From Sipunculus nudus (lineage: Eukaryota > Annelida > Sipuncula > Golfingiida > Sipunculidae), in assembly GCA_026874595.1 (NCBI GenBank), contig CM049310.1, positions 4,156,001 through 4,220,000 on the forward strand: DNA of 64,000 bases, in the 5' to 3' direction. The notes beneath the pieces were generated by a model that was given only the letters and a program-made list of their open reading frames with translations, searched no databases and was not told where the DNA came from. Each line of letters starts with the position of its first letter. The stretch's first letter is position 1. The translations under genes and the position numbers were made by a program. Positions 1 through 11,735 of this stretch are shown in pieces.

Positions 1-1196
1 TCAACTATAATATAAATTGTACAAGTAAAACATAAAATGTAACAGGGATATACCAATGTAATGTTAGGCGCTTCCAGTATTAAATTGCCATCATCGCCAC
101 GAAACTATCGCGGATAATTAAAGATTTAAGGTGACACCACCAGTGTTGCAAATCGACGAAAGCGTTCCAACATCAATTGCCAAACTGAATTTATGGTTAA
201 AAAATGGATTCATTCATCATTTTTAATTTGATTAATTTCATACGTGGAACACTACAAAGATCCAAGGTATACTTTTACATTTTACTGAATGACCCCGATT
301 AAAGATGTGGTCCATATCTTTGATCATACAAATCTTAATAAAATGTGAGATAAAATGGTACACAAGTGTTAAATATGGATGAAATAAGTAACTGTATATA
401 AAATTGGAACATGATACAAATTTATTGTATGATTTAACTTAATGTTCTTCTCATGTCATGTCATTTCTGATGAGCGTATATGATTAAAATGAGAAAATGA
501 GTTTAACCCTCTGGACACACTCCTCACACAGCGGTTATACACTGCATTCGTCCCGGATACCCTTTCGTGTAATCGCTGCTTTGTATGGCATGGTTCTCTA
601 GGTGAAATCAGACCAGTAATAGCGTAGTATCGCTTTGTCCTATGGTCAACATAAGTCCATATTAACAGTATGATAAATCTATGTTTTTATACGGGCAAGT
701 TACATATAGTCAGTGTAACCAATATCCTTGACATGTAAACCCATGCGTAGATGTGACTCCAGCAAGAACTGAATATTATTAGCGTCAGGATAAAGTAAAG
801 AGTAGCCGTGTATATGTTACCAGAGGACTGTGACTCAGTTATAGTATGGCACATTCAAGTAGGGAGCATAACCATGCAGATGATTGTTTTGATAATTTAT
901 TGTACATTTATATGGAGTATCATGATTAGATATTAGCGTGAGAACTTTGAACTGAGAGCACACATGTTTCGTTTGATGTAAATTTCAGTAAAGTTTAATT
1001 GCGTGGGAATTGGCGGTCTCAATAGTAACGATTGTTTGCTGTAGACTTCAAAGGATGAACACCTGTTTAGTTTGGTTTTTCTCAAGGTTTTGTCTCTGGA
1101 GGCGTGTTCATATTAAAATTCATGGAATAATTAGAAGTGATCATAATAGGGAGTAGTGATAGGCCAGAAGACGGCCAAGACATGTGATGTCAGCAG
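1..1196. other. AT-rich non-coding sequence
   Basis: I see no open frame, RNA gene or repeat here that I can support. The sequence is AT-rich on both strands and lies upstream of a putative TATA promoter. Confidence 0.5.
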
Positions 1197-1199
1197 GCA

Positions 1200-1206
1200 T
1201 ATATAA
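1200..1206 (+). promoter_or_regulatory. Putative TATA box
   Basis: TATATAAG lies at the left edge of a GC-richer stretch that ends in a strong splice donor about 510 bases further on, which is the layout of a TATA promoter plus first exon. No transcript evidence is available. Confidence 0.3.
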
Positions 1207-1229
1207 GTCGTGATGAAGGTCAACTGCCC

Positions 1230-1720
1230 GATCAGCGCGCCAGTTTGGTAAAGCTTGACGATATCTGCAGTCTGGGGACAAGTCTGAGTGCATCAGAGTC
1301 TAGAAAGCTGAGAGATGATGTCTGTGAGCGTAGATAGTCGCTCTCTGAGGAAGGCCACGGTGATTACTCTATAACAGTCTTCAGAGCGAGTATCGCATTT
1401 TGCCGACGGACTGGTAATCTGGCGATTTTAGTAAGTGCCGATTGAACTGTGTCTCGAGAGGCAAACCAGTACTCCAGCGAGGGACTGTTTGTGATCGGAG
1501 TCCCGTGTATTTATAAGTGGACTGATTGTTCCGTGTACACAGTGCGAGCAGCGCAACACTCCGATGTCACGTTTGCGCCATGGTCATGTGATCAGGAGAA
1601 GTGTAAACAAGTGACTATCTTTGTAGTGTCGTTAACGGACTGAGTGATTTTTTCTGTGTTAATTATCGGACGCTTGTGATCTTCAGAGCTTGCATATATG
1701 GAGCGCCTCTCCAAAGAAAT
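1230..1720 (+). other. Putative first exon, mostly 5' UTR, ending at a strong donor
   Basis: The block between the TATA-like box and a consensus donor (GTAAGT at 1721) is less AT-rich than its surroundings. The last ATG before the donor (1698) opens a frame M-E-R-L-S-K-E that is still open at the donor, in phase 2. A 64-codon frame at 1449-1643 lies inside it but resembles nothing I know. It could be an alternative leader of KAP copy 1 or the start of an unrelated gene. Neither is shown by the sequence. Confidence 0.25.
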
Positions 1721-1828
1721 GTAAGTTTTATTTATCTTTTGGAGATTACGTATGTATGAGTTTTAGCCAGTTGGTTTGACAGTTGAAAGAACCTGGTCGT
1801 ACACATCTTTAGTCGTGTGACAAACCAA

Positions 1829-1883
<55 letters not shown>

Positions 1884-3481
1884 TTGTTGTCTATGTGACA
1901 CTTTAAGTATATTGCCATTAAGTATAAGGTAAAAAAATAAGGTAAAGTATAGGTTAATTCTTATCCAGGTTTAGTTATATAATATTTCATATAAAACTTA
2001 TAACTGAACTGATGTCTATATTTCTAATGATCAATACATTTTTTTTCAACATATAAATATTATTCTCTTAATTGCAAGGGGGATGATTGCATTGACCATC
2101 CCCCCCTATACTGAAAGGTATTGACGTCCCTGAATACGCAGCTTTTTTATGTGAATCTTGGTCCATGAAAATCTCTTTGGACCAATTCTGTCATATTAAA
2201 TCACTTTCAGTGACTCGTACGACCCTTACCTTACCATAGTCCTCTTTATAACAAGCTAAGAAGTACATATAAGAAATGCATAGATTACGCTCCCGAGGCA
2301 GCGGAATACTTGCGCTTCTAAAGAAGCTACTGATTTTCCCGCTGCCTGCTTTGACCGTTTATGATGCACTTAGCACCAGGTGGTACACATGGGTCTGCTG
2401 AAAAAAAATTGCTGATGTGACTAGCAGCCAACCAAATGCAAGTCCACAAACACTCGACAGACATCAGGCTCCGCACAGGAACCACGTGCGGGGCAATTCT
2501 CTCTGAGCCTGTGGCCTGTTCAAACGGTCGCCGGGGCAATGATGTGCCGTCAGATGCCCTAATTGAATTTGTTTTATTTCGACGGGCCCCAACATATTGT
2601 AAACACGTTGATATAAACAAAACAAGCGGCCTCTGTGTGGGGATATCCACGTTTTCTGGCCTATTTTTATAAAAGCTCCGAGGGATTATCTTTAGTTTAT
2701 AAAGGTCAGATAGGTGATAGGCCCCTTTTAGGTAACACTGCTGAACGCAAAGGCCTTATAGAAAATCGTCTCCTGACTTACCGGGTAGCAAGCTGGTATA
2801 GCATATCATATTTTATATAAATGATTTGACCCCTACGTCTCTGGAAAAAAAACTAAAGCTTTGTCTTCTTTTTGTGTATAAAAGTTTTCCTGGTGCTTTA
2901 TCCAGTGAAAAAAAAGACAGTTCATAACAACTGATATATCCATGTATTGCTTCCTTATACTTGAGGTTTTTTGTTGCCTGAGGGGTGGCTGACACATGCC
3001 ATTGTACATAGAGTTTATATACATTATCCTCGCATATAAGTTGGCGAATTCATGATCTGCTTTTTGGTATAAAACGCTGGTTATTCTTTTCCTCTATTAT
3101 ATTTCCCTGCGCCTTCTCTAAATCAGCCCAGGCCTAAAATGAAAGTAATTATTATACAGCAGTTACAACTTTAACAAACAATAAACTTGAACCAAATTTT
3201 CACCCTTTGGCTTTGATTTTGTTGTCCACGCTCAATGAAAATTAATACGGTGAAATCAGTAGAATATACATTAAAGATGAACAGGTGTAAGTATAAACTG
3301 GATTATATTAATTAAAACGACTCAACATTTATTTTGTTGTGGTTAATTCATGTGTGATCAGTGGTAAACGCATATACATACGTACATGATTTTTGTATTA
3401 TTAAAACTAACCATTACATCTGTTCAAATCACCTTTGACCTTCATGCTCTGATAAAATAGGTCGCCATGCTTCATAGGATG
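1721..3481. other. Non-coding sequence between putative leader exon and KAP copy 1
   Basis: The interval holds an AT microsatellite and a GC-richer patch around 2330-2650 with overlapping short frames on both strands. No frame resembles a known protein. The segment near 2075-2135 resembles the reverse complement of 14565-14640 (shared GGATGATTRCATTGA and CTGTATTGACG-like blocks), so it is probably an old dispersed repeat. Confidence 0.4.
1832..1881. repeat. (AT)n microsatellite
   Basis: About 25 uninterrupted AT dinucleotides, read directly. Confidence 0.95.
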
Positions 3482-3490
3482 TATATAAAA
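3482..3490 (+). promoter_or_regulatory. Possible TATA box of KAP copy 1
   Basis: TATATAAAA lies about 340 bases upstream of the copy 1 start codon. Copies 2 and 3 also have a TATAAAA-type box 180-420 bases upstream of their ATG. In such an AT-rich region this could be chance. Confidence 0.3.
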
Positions 3491-3832
3491 AAGCAGCCAG
3501 TTCCATAGTCATAGCATATTTAGTGTCGCCTCGGCGTATACACGAAAAAGGGTCATTCATATGAAATTTACTGCAGTCACAGCACAATGGGGACCTCCAT
3601 GCATACGCAGTACATGTTATTACAGCGTGGGTGGGTAGCCATGCTGAAACAGAACAGTTAGCTGAGTCACACCCGGGTATCTCGACACATATTTTGACAT
3701 ACATCAAGTTCTGTATACGATGTGATGTAGACGGAGATTCCCTGACTGACTCAGCACGGGACTATCACGGGACCCCTCCTGCAATCGATACATTTCTCTT
3801 TTCTAAACCGACCCTGAGTTTGGTGTAACAGA

Positions 3833-4133
3833 ATGAAACGAACACGTAAGGAGAGACCCGCCGACCTGACAGGATCTGAGTGTGAGAGCTCCAGCGAAGA
3901 GGACAGCGACCAGGAACTCATTAAGAATCGCAAGAGAACTTCTCCTCCCGAAGACATCAAAAGACATGGCTCTCCTGGTGCCTCGCCGAGTGATAAGCCG
4001 AAGGAAGAACATTCCACGTCAGTTGCCATGGAAATGCAAAACTATCCTCAAACATCCTTAAAGTCACGTGGTTCCTCGGATAATGAAGGCACCATAACTG
4101 AAACATCTCCTAATCTTCAGGACATAAGCACAG
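3833..4133 (+). CDS. KAP copy 1 exon 1 (N-terminal tail)
   Basis: 100 codons plus one base, ending at donor GTAACA in phase 1. It starts MKRTRKERP and is rich in Ser, Glu, Lys and Arg, so probably disordered. A conserved core (DKPKEE, then MEMQ, then Ser-rich) is shared with the first exons of copies 2 and 3, which fixes the frame and start. Confidence 0.8.
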
Positions 4134-4422
4134 GTAACACTTTACAATCATTAATTAAATTTCAATGAATTATTCATTGTATACCTAACACTGAAAACAT
4201 AGATAATGACACTTATGTTAAAGGATTGTTTCAATTTATAATGAGATCCTGAGAGAAAATTCAGAAGGCATCATTTTTTTAATTCTGCAAGTTATCACTA
4301 TTTCCATTCATATTTGATATTTCTATAATTTTATCATAATATGCATCTCTTTTGATATAATTAATACCAATAATTGTACTTCCAATATCATAGGATTCTT
4401 AGTATTATGCCTGCAGGAGAGT

Positions 4423-4486
<64 letters not shown>

Positions 4487-7400
4487 ATTCATGATATCTT
4501 TGCAGTTAATCTTATAAATAATGCAAGAAGTTTCTTCCTCCTGTTTCGTAAGCAAACAAAAAATAATAATGAAATAAGATAAAAATATTAATTTTTTTTT
4601 TCATTCAAATGGCACTCCATTGCCTGTTTTTTTTTTAGCTGTAACTGATAAAATGAAGATTTTTCATTGCAAAGTGACTTAAATATCAGACAGGAGACAA
4701 ATCATAAAAAATTATGAGTATAATATTACTATGTCATTCGTAAACCTATTATTTTGCTTTGATTAGGAGAGCCACCAGGGGATGACGGAAGTTCAATATA
4801 CCCATTGGATACTGATACACAATACGGTCCAACGTTCCGTGTAAGGTACCTTTGGTCTAAGATCCCATGTACAGGTCCTGGAAAAAATCAGACTCTTAAT
4901 GTTGACAGCCTTTAGGGCGGCAGATTTCGAGATTGGTCTAACGAGATCAGTTTTTATCTTAAATATCTAAAACAAACAAAAATTTAAAAAAAAAAAACTT
5001 TAAATATGTAATAGAAAAAATGCAGAATGCTCAAAGACAGTTCATGTTTGGTAATCAGTACATGATTTCATATCTCAGTGAATATTGCGCTGAGTGCCTT
5101 GATATGATTAAGCATGCATAAATTATTTAGTTCACAAGATTAATTATAAAAATCTTAATTTGTTATGTATTTTTGGTTAAGTTTTATTTCTATCCTCATT
5201 TAGTTTGGGAGGGATGTTTCTGTATGATTTGTAACAGATCGTGTTTGCGATGCCAGATGATGCATGATCTTTGTTGTTTTCATGGCCTGTCTTTATTTTG
5301 TTTAAATAGGGCTTGTCGTCAAAAGGAAGAAATGCTCCAGTCTGGCAATCAGCGGTCAGTATATCACCTCAACAATCTTGAGTTATCTTACCATTGATTT
5401 GTTACTCTTACCTTTTGTTTTCATGGCCTGTCTTTATTTTGTTTAAATAGGGATTGTCGTCAAAAGGAAGAAATGCTCCAGTCTGGCAATCAGCGGTCAG
5501 TAGATCACCTCAACAATCTTGAGTTATCTTACCATTGATTTGTTACTCTTACCTTTTGTTTTCATGGCCTGTCTTTATTTTGTTTAAATAGGGCTTGTCG
5601 TCAAAAGGAAGAAATGCTCCAGTCTGGCAATCAGCGGTCAGTAGATCACCTCAACAATCTTGAGTTATCTTACCATTGATTTGTTACTCTTACCTTTTGT
5701 TTTCATGGCCTGTCTTTATTTTGTTTAAATAGGGCTTGTCGTCAAAAGGAAGAAATGCTCCAGTCTGGCAATCAGCGGTCAGTAGATCACCTCAACAATC
5801 TTGAGTTATGTTACCATTGATTTGTTACTCTTACCTTTTGTTTTCATGGCCTGTCTTTATTTTGTTTAAATAGGGCTTGTCGTCAAAAGGAAGAAATGCT
5901 CCAGTCTGGCAATCAGCGGTCAGTAGATCACCTCAACAATCTTGAGTTATCTTACCATTGATTTGTTACTCTTACCTTTTGTTTTCATGGCCTGTCTTTA
6001 TTTTGTTTAAATAGGGCTTGTCGTCAAAAGGAAGAAATGCTCCAGTCTGGCAATCAGCGGTCAGTAGATCACCTCAACAATCTTGAGTTATCTTGCCATT
6101 GATTTGTTACTCTTACCTATTGTTTTCATGGCCTGTCTTTATTTTGTTTAAATAGGGCTTGTCGTCAAAAGGAAGAAATGCTCCAGTCTGGCAATCAGCG
6201 GTCATTAGATCACCTCAACAACCTTGAGTTATCTTACCATTGATTTGTTACTCTTACCTTTTGTTTTCACGGCCTGTCTTTATTTTGTTTAAATAGGGCT
6301 TGTCGTCAAAAGGAAGAAATGCTCCAGTCTGGCAATCAGCGGTCAGAAGATCACCTCAACAATCTTGAGTTATCTTACCATTGATTTGTTACTCTTACCT
6401 TTTGTTTTCATGGCCTGTCTTTATTTTGTTTAAATAGGGCTTGTCGTCAAAAGGAAGAAATGCTCCAGTCTGGCAATCAGCGGTCAGTATATCACCTCAA
6501 CAATCTTGAGTTATCTTACCATTGATTTGTTACTCTAACCTATTGTTTTCATGGCCTGTCTTTATTTTGTTTAAATAGGGCTTGTCGTCAGAAGGAAGAA
6601 ATGCTCCAATCTATGAATCAGCGGTCAGTCGATCACCTCAACAATCTTTAGTTACCTTACCATTGATTTGTTTCTCTTACCTTTTGTCTTCATGGGCGTT
6701 TCCTTGGTTTCAATCAGTTGATTCATTTGTATACAGTAAACATAGAATACATGCAACGGTTGATAAATTTACTCAAGAATCGGGATAAAGAGAAGACGCC
6801 TTTTCCGTGAAGAAAAATATATCAGGTGTCGGATTTTTTTTATATAAAAAAAATTCCATAAAATATATGCAAGTATTTTTGGCGTACACTAATGTGAGCG
6901 TTTTACTAATTGAAAAGTGTAAAAAATAGTGAAGCACATTAATTGAATAATATAAAATTCTTTCATAATCATGGCCTTTACAAATGACGATTTAACATGC
7001 TTTAAAACATAACAAGGGCAGCAAGGGATTAACAATGATTGACATGTTTTGTAACGTAGTCAAAGTTCGGAGTCTACGGTCAATGGCTCGCACCTAGCTG
7101 GTTAAGACCGCATATTAAAGTGGCAATATTTAATGACAGGAGTTTAATTATATCTATCGAAAATAAATAGTGTCTGTATGACAGTGTGATACATTTAGCA
7201 TTTCCTTGCTGCATCAGAAGCGCATGCTTTTATTGCCATATTATTGCACAAGGATCTACATGTATAAGACTGTCATCGATTTGTAATATCAACTAAATAG
7301 AAGCACGCCTCATTTATACAGAATGTAGAATGTCTCGATAATTTATAATTCTATTATTGTCATATCATATCCACTGTTATACCTGATTTTACATAATCGT

Positions 7401-10190
7401 GTACATAGTTTGGTATGCAACCTTTGAAGTTAAAATATAAAACCGTCCCATAATTGTTAACTTTCCATTTATTTAAAATGTTTAAAAGAAGATCAGGTTG
7501 CTTCTGGGTGCAGCAGAGCCTTTGTCCAATAAATTATAATGCATGTGTCATACGTCAGTCCGTACTAAGTAATTACAATTTATATTTGTAATGCATATTA
7601 AAACAGATTCAAAGAGAAGAGACTATCACAATAACGGTCCCTTCGGCAAGGTTCCTGACACCCGAAAGGGATGTTTTATCCTTAAATCATTACGCCAGTG
7701 CTTTAGTGGAACTGCTGGTGGACAAAACCACAGAACTACCATTGACTATAGGTGTGTTCGGGGAGCGGGGCTGCGGCAAGACGTCCTTCCTTCAGTTGAT
7801 ACAACACCAGCTTAAGCAAGGTTAAGGAAATCACCTTATGTCATGGTTCTATCACTTTATTGCAATTGACGGAGAGATTGCACAGCTGCAAACTAAAATT
7901 ACAGAAATATGAGCATTATTTGAACCCTGGCAAGGATCTGTGACAAGTATTACCCTACGTATAACTCAACTGACTATTATGTTCACTGCATTTTCATTCG
8001 GACATTTAGTCACAAATTGTACTGGTGTTTTTTTATTTATTGAAATAAAATACATGTTTTTATGGTAGGATCTCGGATGTTGTGTTGGTTATATGTTACA
8101 ATGAAATTCTGATTAATTTTCAACACCAAGTTAAGTAATTTTTATTCCATAAGTAACTTTTGACCACTAATGTGACTCACTAACCACCATAACTACGGAA
8201 GTAAAACATGCCGATGAACCAAGAAATCTTCTTTATTATTGTAGCTACAACCACGAAAGATGATGCCCAAAGTAACGGTCACTACATATGGCGCTTGTGT
8301 GGCCGAGGACAAGGAATCCCAGCCCTCCTTGGTGTAGCTGCCACAGTTTTTTTCCTGTTGATTGTTTTCATAATGGCGTGTATAGGATGTGGAATAGCCC
8401 TGATACCCACTACGCAAACTGTGGACAACACGGAAATCTCAAACATAACACTCAACTCTACAGGTCCCCCCACTTTGTCTAAGCCAGAAGACGATATGTC
8501 AGGGCTATACCGCTGGATACCTCTCTTTGTACTTGCAGGGGTTCTGTGCATGCTACTTGTTTGTTGGTTTGGGTATTATTGTTGCACGGAAGATTATAAG
8601 CGAACGCCAGCTAGTGATTTGTTGGATACGCTCCATCGCTACCTCATCATGGTGTTTTTCTGGCCGGAGCTACTACAGTTCATCGTTGATGAAACAGCAC
8701 ATACCGAATACATCACTGTCACGTTCACGGCATGGGAACACGTCGGAAGAGGGCAGTTATGGGCAGGGATTGTTATTAAGTTGAGCGACTCATTAGAAGA
8801 CTATTTTGGATCACTCCTTTCTAGATACTTTACGATGCTCCAGCAATCATTCAAGGTCAAGGACACTGGCATGGAAAGCCCAGAACTACAAAAAGAGGAA
8901 CAGATAGACTCAGCAATGGACGGTAAAGTGTTTGTAATCCCGCGAAGACTGTTTCGTTTCCCAAAGTTTGCGACACTGGCTATTTTTCTTTTTCTCTTCT
9001 TGTACTTCACGTTCCTTTTGGTGATGTATTCCTTGCATTTTGATCTTAAAAAGTCCGTTGCAACAGTATGGAGCGTGCCAGCGGCATTGATAGCGTCTAT
9101 GGCAGGGCTAATGACTGGATTTATCAAAATGCTAACAACGCTGCGGACATTATGCCGTCCACTGTCCTGGCCGATTCAGAACATGCAATGTTCCTCTGAA
9201 ACTGTTTCATTTGAAGAAGAGCTTGGATTCATGCATAAGGTTAAAGAGGAAGTAGAAAAACTTAACAAAATGCTTATCTATATGGGATGGCTGTTCCAGA
9301 AAAAGTTCAGAGTTATTCTTTTTGTTGATGACCTTGACCGATGTTCGCAGGAAAATGTAGCTAAGATGTTAGACGCGATCAAAATCATGCTGGCGAAAAA
9401 TGCTAATAACAACTTCGTGTGTATTGTGACCGCAGAAAAACAACACCTGCTGGATGCTTTAGAGTCCGACAAATTTGACATGGGAACTCAGTCCGGGCAA
9501 AATTTCCTCGATAATTTGTTTGACATCCCCTTCGCCATGCCCCTTATTAGTACGATTAACGGTAAACAGTTGTTAGAACAACAGCGACGGCAACTTCAGC
9601 GTTCAAACTCGCAAACTAAATTAACTACAGGTACAATGTCATCACCACCAATGGGAAAAGAGACGAATGTTGGTTCCTCAGTAAAAGTACTCGGAAGCTC
9701 AGAGAGAGACGCACTATATAACGAAGTACTGAATGCATTAGAAGGATACTGCGAATATCTCAGTAGAAACCCAAGGTGTCAGAAACGAATCATATTGTGT
9801 TGCCGTTTGGCTGCTTTGTTGGCGAAAGATTGTTCCAGAGTAGAAGTTCGCCAGGTTGTCTGGGCTATCATTTTGTTTGACTTTTGGCCGTTCCGAAGCA
9901 ATCTCTTGTATTATTATGAAGAAAAAGACGAGGCCACAGACTGCCCTCTGAGGAATGTGTTGGACAACGCCATTGCGATCTTTTCCAGCGCTAAAGGCCA
10001 GAATGAGAAACCTTGTGAAATGCTATCGTACATCAAAAAAGGCCTAGCACAAGAAGACGGTAAAGGCGAACAATTCCAGATTTTACTCCGTAACTGGACG
10101 ATGGGCAGTCTCCGCCAAGTGATTCCATTTACTCTGAACAGAGATACTGCTTTGAAGAAGAAGATCGAGCTAGCGTTATCGGAGCTATAA
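3833..10190 (+). CDS. KAP-family P-loop NTPase, membrane-embedded, copy 1 (four core exons)
   Basis: Core exons are 3833-4133, 4767-4840, 7607-7820 and 8245-10190, joined in phases 1, 0 and 1 to give about 844 residues. Order: a charged, Ser/Glu-rich N terminus (1-100); Walker A GVFGERGCGKTS near 174-185; a membrane pair near 222-250 and 287-310 enclosing two sequons (NIT, NST); a second pair near 437-462 and 470-490; and Walker B VILFVDDLDR near 552-562. Membrane segments between Walker A and a DDLDR-type Walker B are the hallmark of KAP NTPases (the Kidins220 and NKPD1 group), which act at membranes with the ATPase domain in the cytosol. The sequons put the first loop outside the cytosol. 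The ligand and function are unknown. Ten candidate mini-exons between exons 2 and 3 could add 15 residues each. An ATG at 8208 upstream of exon 4 is not conserved in copy 2, so I prefer the spliced model. Confidence 0.85.
4422..4482. repeat. (AT)n microsatellite
   Basis: An AT/TATA run in intron 1 of KAP copy 1 with one TG interruption. Confidence 0.95.
4767..4840 (+). CDS. KAP copy 1 exon 2 (short linker)
   Basis: Acceptor GATTAG and donor GTAAGG enclose 74 bases that are open in the frame set by exon 1 (GEPPGDDGSSIYP..., 24 codons after the split codon) and end in phase 0. Copies 2 and 3 have short exons at the equivalent place with the same entry phase 1 and exit phase 0. Confidence 0.6.
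5276..6697 (+). repeat. Ten-unit 141-bp tandem array, possible cassette mini-exons
   Basis: Ten nearly identical 141-bp units, with GGG anchors at 5309, 5450, 5591, 5732, 5873, 6014, 6155, 6296, 6437 and 6578. Each unit has a pyrimidine-rich stretch ending TTTAAATAG, then 45 bases that are open in phase 0 (GLSSKGRNAPVWQSA), then a GT donor (mostly GTCAGT). Candidate mini-exons run from 5310-5354 to 6579-6623. Both flanking core exons also use phase 0 here, so any number could be included in frame. The donor is imperfect at +3, so a purely intronic minisatellite is also possible. Confidence 0.9.
6698..7606. other. KAP copy 1 intron, right of the array
   Basis: AT-rich intron sequence with no exon or repeat that I can support. 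The acceptor for exon 3 (AAAACAG at 7606) has a weak pyrimidine tract. Confidence 0.5.
7607..7820 (+). CDS. KAP copy 1 exon 3 (Walker A exon)
   Basis: 214 bases, 71 codons plus one, entering in phase 0 and leaving in phase 1 at donor GTTAAG. It encodes the lead-in TPERDVLSLNHYASALVELL and the P-loop GVFGERGCGKTS. The exon in copy 2 has exactly the same length and borders, which confirms this model. The residue before the P-loop Gly-Lys-Thr is Cys here and Ser in copy 2. Confidence 0.9.
8245..10190 (+). CDS. KAP copy 1 exon 4 (membrane segments and Walker B)
   Basis: Acceptor TTATTGTAG, then 2 + 647 codons + stop, all open. It carries four hydrophobic segments (exon residues about 26-54, 91-114, 241-266 and 274-294), Walker B VILFVDDLDR (356-366) and the C-terminal helical part of the KAP domain. 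It aligns over its whole length with 21036-23023. An Asn/Gln/Ser-rich linker after Walker B is the most divergent part between copies. Confidence 0.95.
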
Positions 10191-10448
10191 TATTGGGTAG
10201 AGGGGATTTTTTTTATCTTAAGTCGAAATGGCTTAAATGGGTAAATATGATTTATTTATAAAGCTTCGTGCAATATGGTTTCAGAAAACTCGTTTTGTTT
10301 TTTATTTAGTTTGCCTAAGCAAAGGTGGTTTCTATAACCCATATCTGTGTTTAGGCAAAATTTCAAGGACTTTTATTTAGATGTAATATTCGTATATTCT
10401 GTTCACATTGATTGTGGATTTTAATTGGTCACAGCAGTCTTATGAATC

Positions 10449-10454
10449 AATAAA
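10449..10454 (+). other. Polyadenylation signal of KAP copy 1
   Basis: AATAAA is the first canonical signal after the copy 1 stop codon, about 260 bases downstream. Confidence 0.5.
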
Positions 10455-10858
10455 AAAAAGAACTGTCAGAACTAATTTCAGGACCCTTGGCGTCATCTTT
10501 TTTCGGGATTACGAAATTTACCAGGGGACAATAAAATCTCAACGGCGCTCTGATTTTCGTTCAAGCTGAAGTTAAAGGTAATGAAAAAGTATTAAAATTT
10601 AATTTAAAATCGGACCCATAGATGTGTAAACATGAAATTAAAATAAATGTCAGTCCAATGTTCTTTATCATCTTTTATTTCCTGCGAGATAGGCGACGCA
10701 GGTGTATTAGAACCCTAATATTATACTCTTTCAGTTTGGGGGTACAATTATATATTGAATGTGGTCCTAATATAATATTCTGTAGAAATGTGTGAACTCT
10801 CAGTTAACAAATAATAATGCTCTTACGCCATCTGTTGAGTGAGAAAAACAACAAAAAA

Positions 10859-11735
10859 CCTACATTCCCTTCATATGACGCATTATTTATGTGCAGCACA
10901 ACTGACATATATTGCGTGTTACTTATGTTCTTGACATACTTACACATCCGTAAACCACAGGATTAATTAATCAAAATCACCAGTCAAGACACAGTCAATG
11001 AAACAGTGAGGAAATACTCTAGACGAAAATATATCAATACAATTATACAGTAAAACAGCGGTATAACAACAAATCAATACAATCGCACAGTAAAATTCCC
11101 TCTATCTGACGCTATATTTATGTGCATATATTCCGTGTTACTTTTGTTCTTGACATACTTACACATCCGTAGAACCACAGGATTAATTAATCAAAATCAC
11201 CAGTCAAGACACAGTAAGGGAGGGGTCCATGAAACAGTGAGGAAATACTCTAGACGAAAATATATCAATACAATTATACAGTAAAACAGCGGTATAACAA
11301 CAAATCAATACAATCGCACAGTAAAATTCCCTCTATCTAACGCTATATTTATGTGCATATATTCCGTGTTACTTTTGTTCTTGACATACTTACACATCCG
11401 TAGAACCACAGGATTAATTAATCAAAATCACCAGTCAAGACACAGTAAGGGAGGGGTCCATGAAACAGTGAGGAAATACTCTAGACGAAAATATATCTCT
11501 GACAATTATACAGTAAAACAGCGGTATAACAACATATCAATACAATCGCACAGTAAAATTCCCTCTATCTGACGCTATATTTATGTGCATATATTCCGTG
11601 TTGCTTATGTTCTTGACATACTTACACATCCGTAGAACCACAGGATTAATTAATCAAAATCACCAGTCAAGACACAGTCCATGAAACAGTGAGGAAATAC
11701 TCTAGACGAAATTATATCTCTGACAATGTGCAACA
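10859..11735. repeat. About 230-bp tandem array, four units
   Basis: The marker TTGACATACTTACACATCC recurs at 10931, 11150, 11381 and 11613, giving periods of 219, 231 and 232. The first unit is more divergent. The insert AAGGGAGGGG is present only in the second and third units. Short frames that run through the array are not conserved between units. Confidence 0.9.

Noticed and set aside
7591-7815. 74-codon frame over the Walker A exon (starting MHIKTDSKRRD)
   Set aside because: It is in a different frame from the P-loop. The conserved frame, with GVFGERGCGKTS, has the same length and borders as in copy 2.
8208-8244. ATG at 8208 as the true start of a single-exon 660-aa KAP protein
   Set aside because: The same upstream position in copy 2 runs into a stop before the conserved part, and both copies have an acceptor TGTAG followed by the conserved codons. 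A spliced model also supplies the required Walker A motif from exon 3.
8801-9127. 108-codon minus-strand frame inside KAP copy 1 exon 4, with a shorter equivalent in copy 2
   Set aside because: A shadow of a conserved sense exon. Its occurrence in both copies follows from sense-strand conservation.
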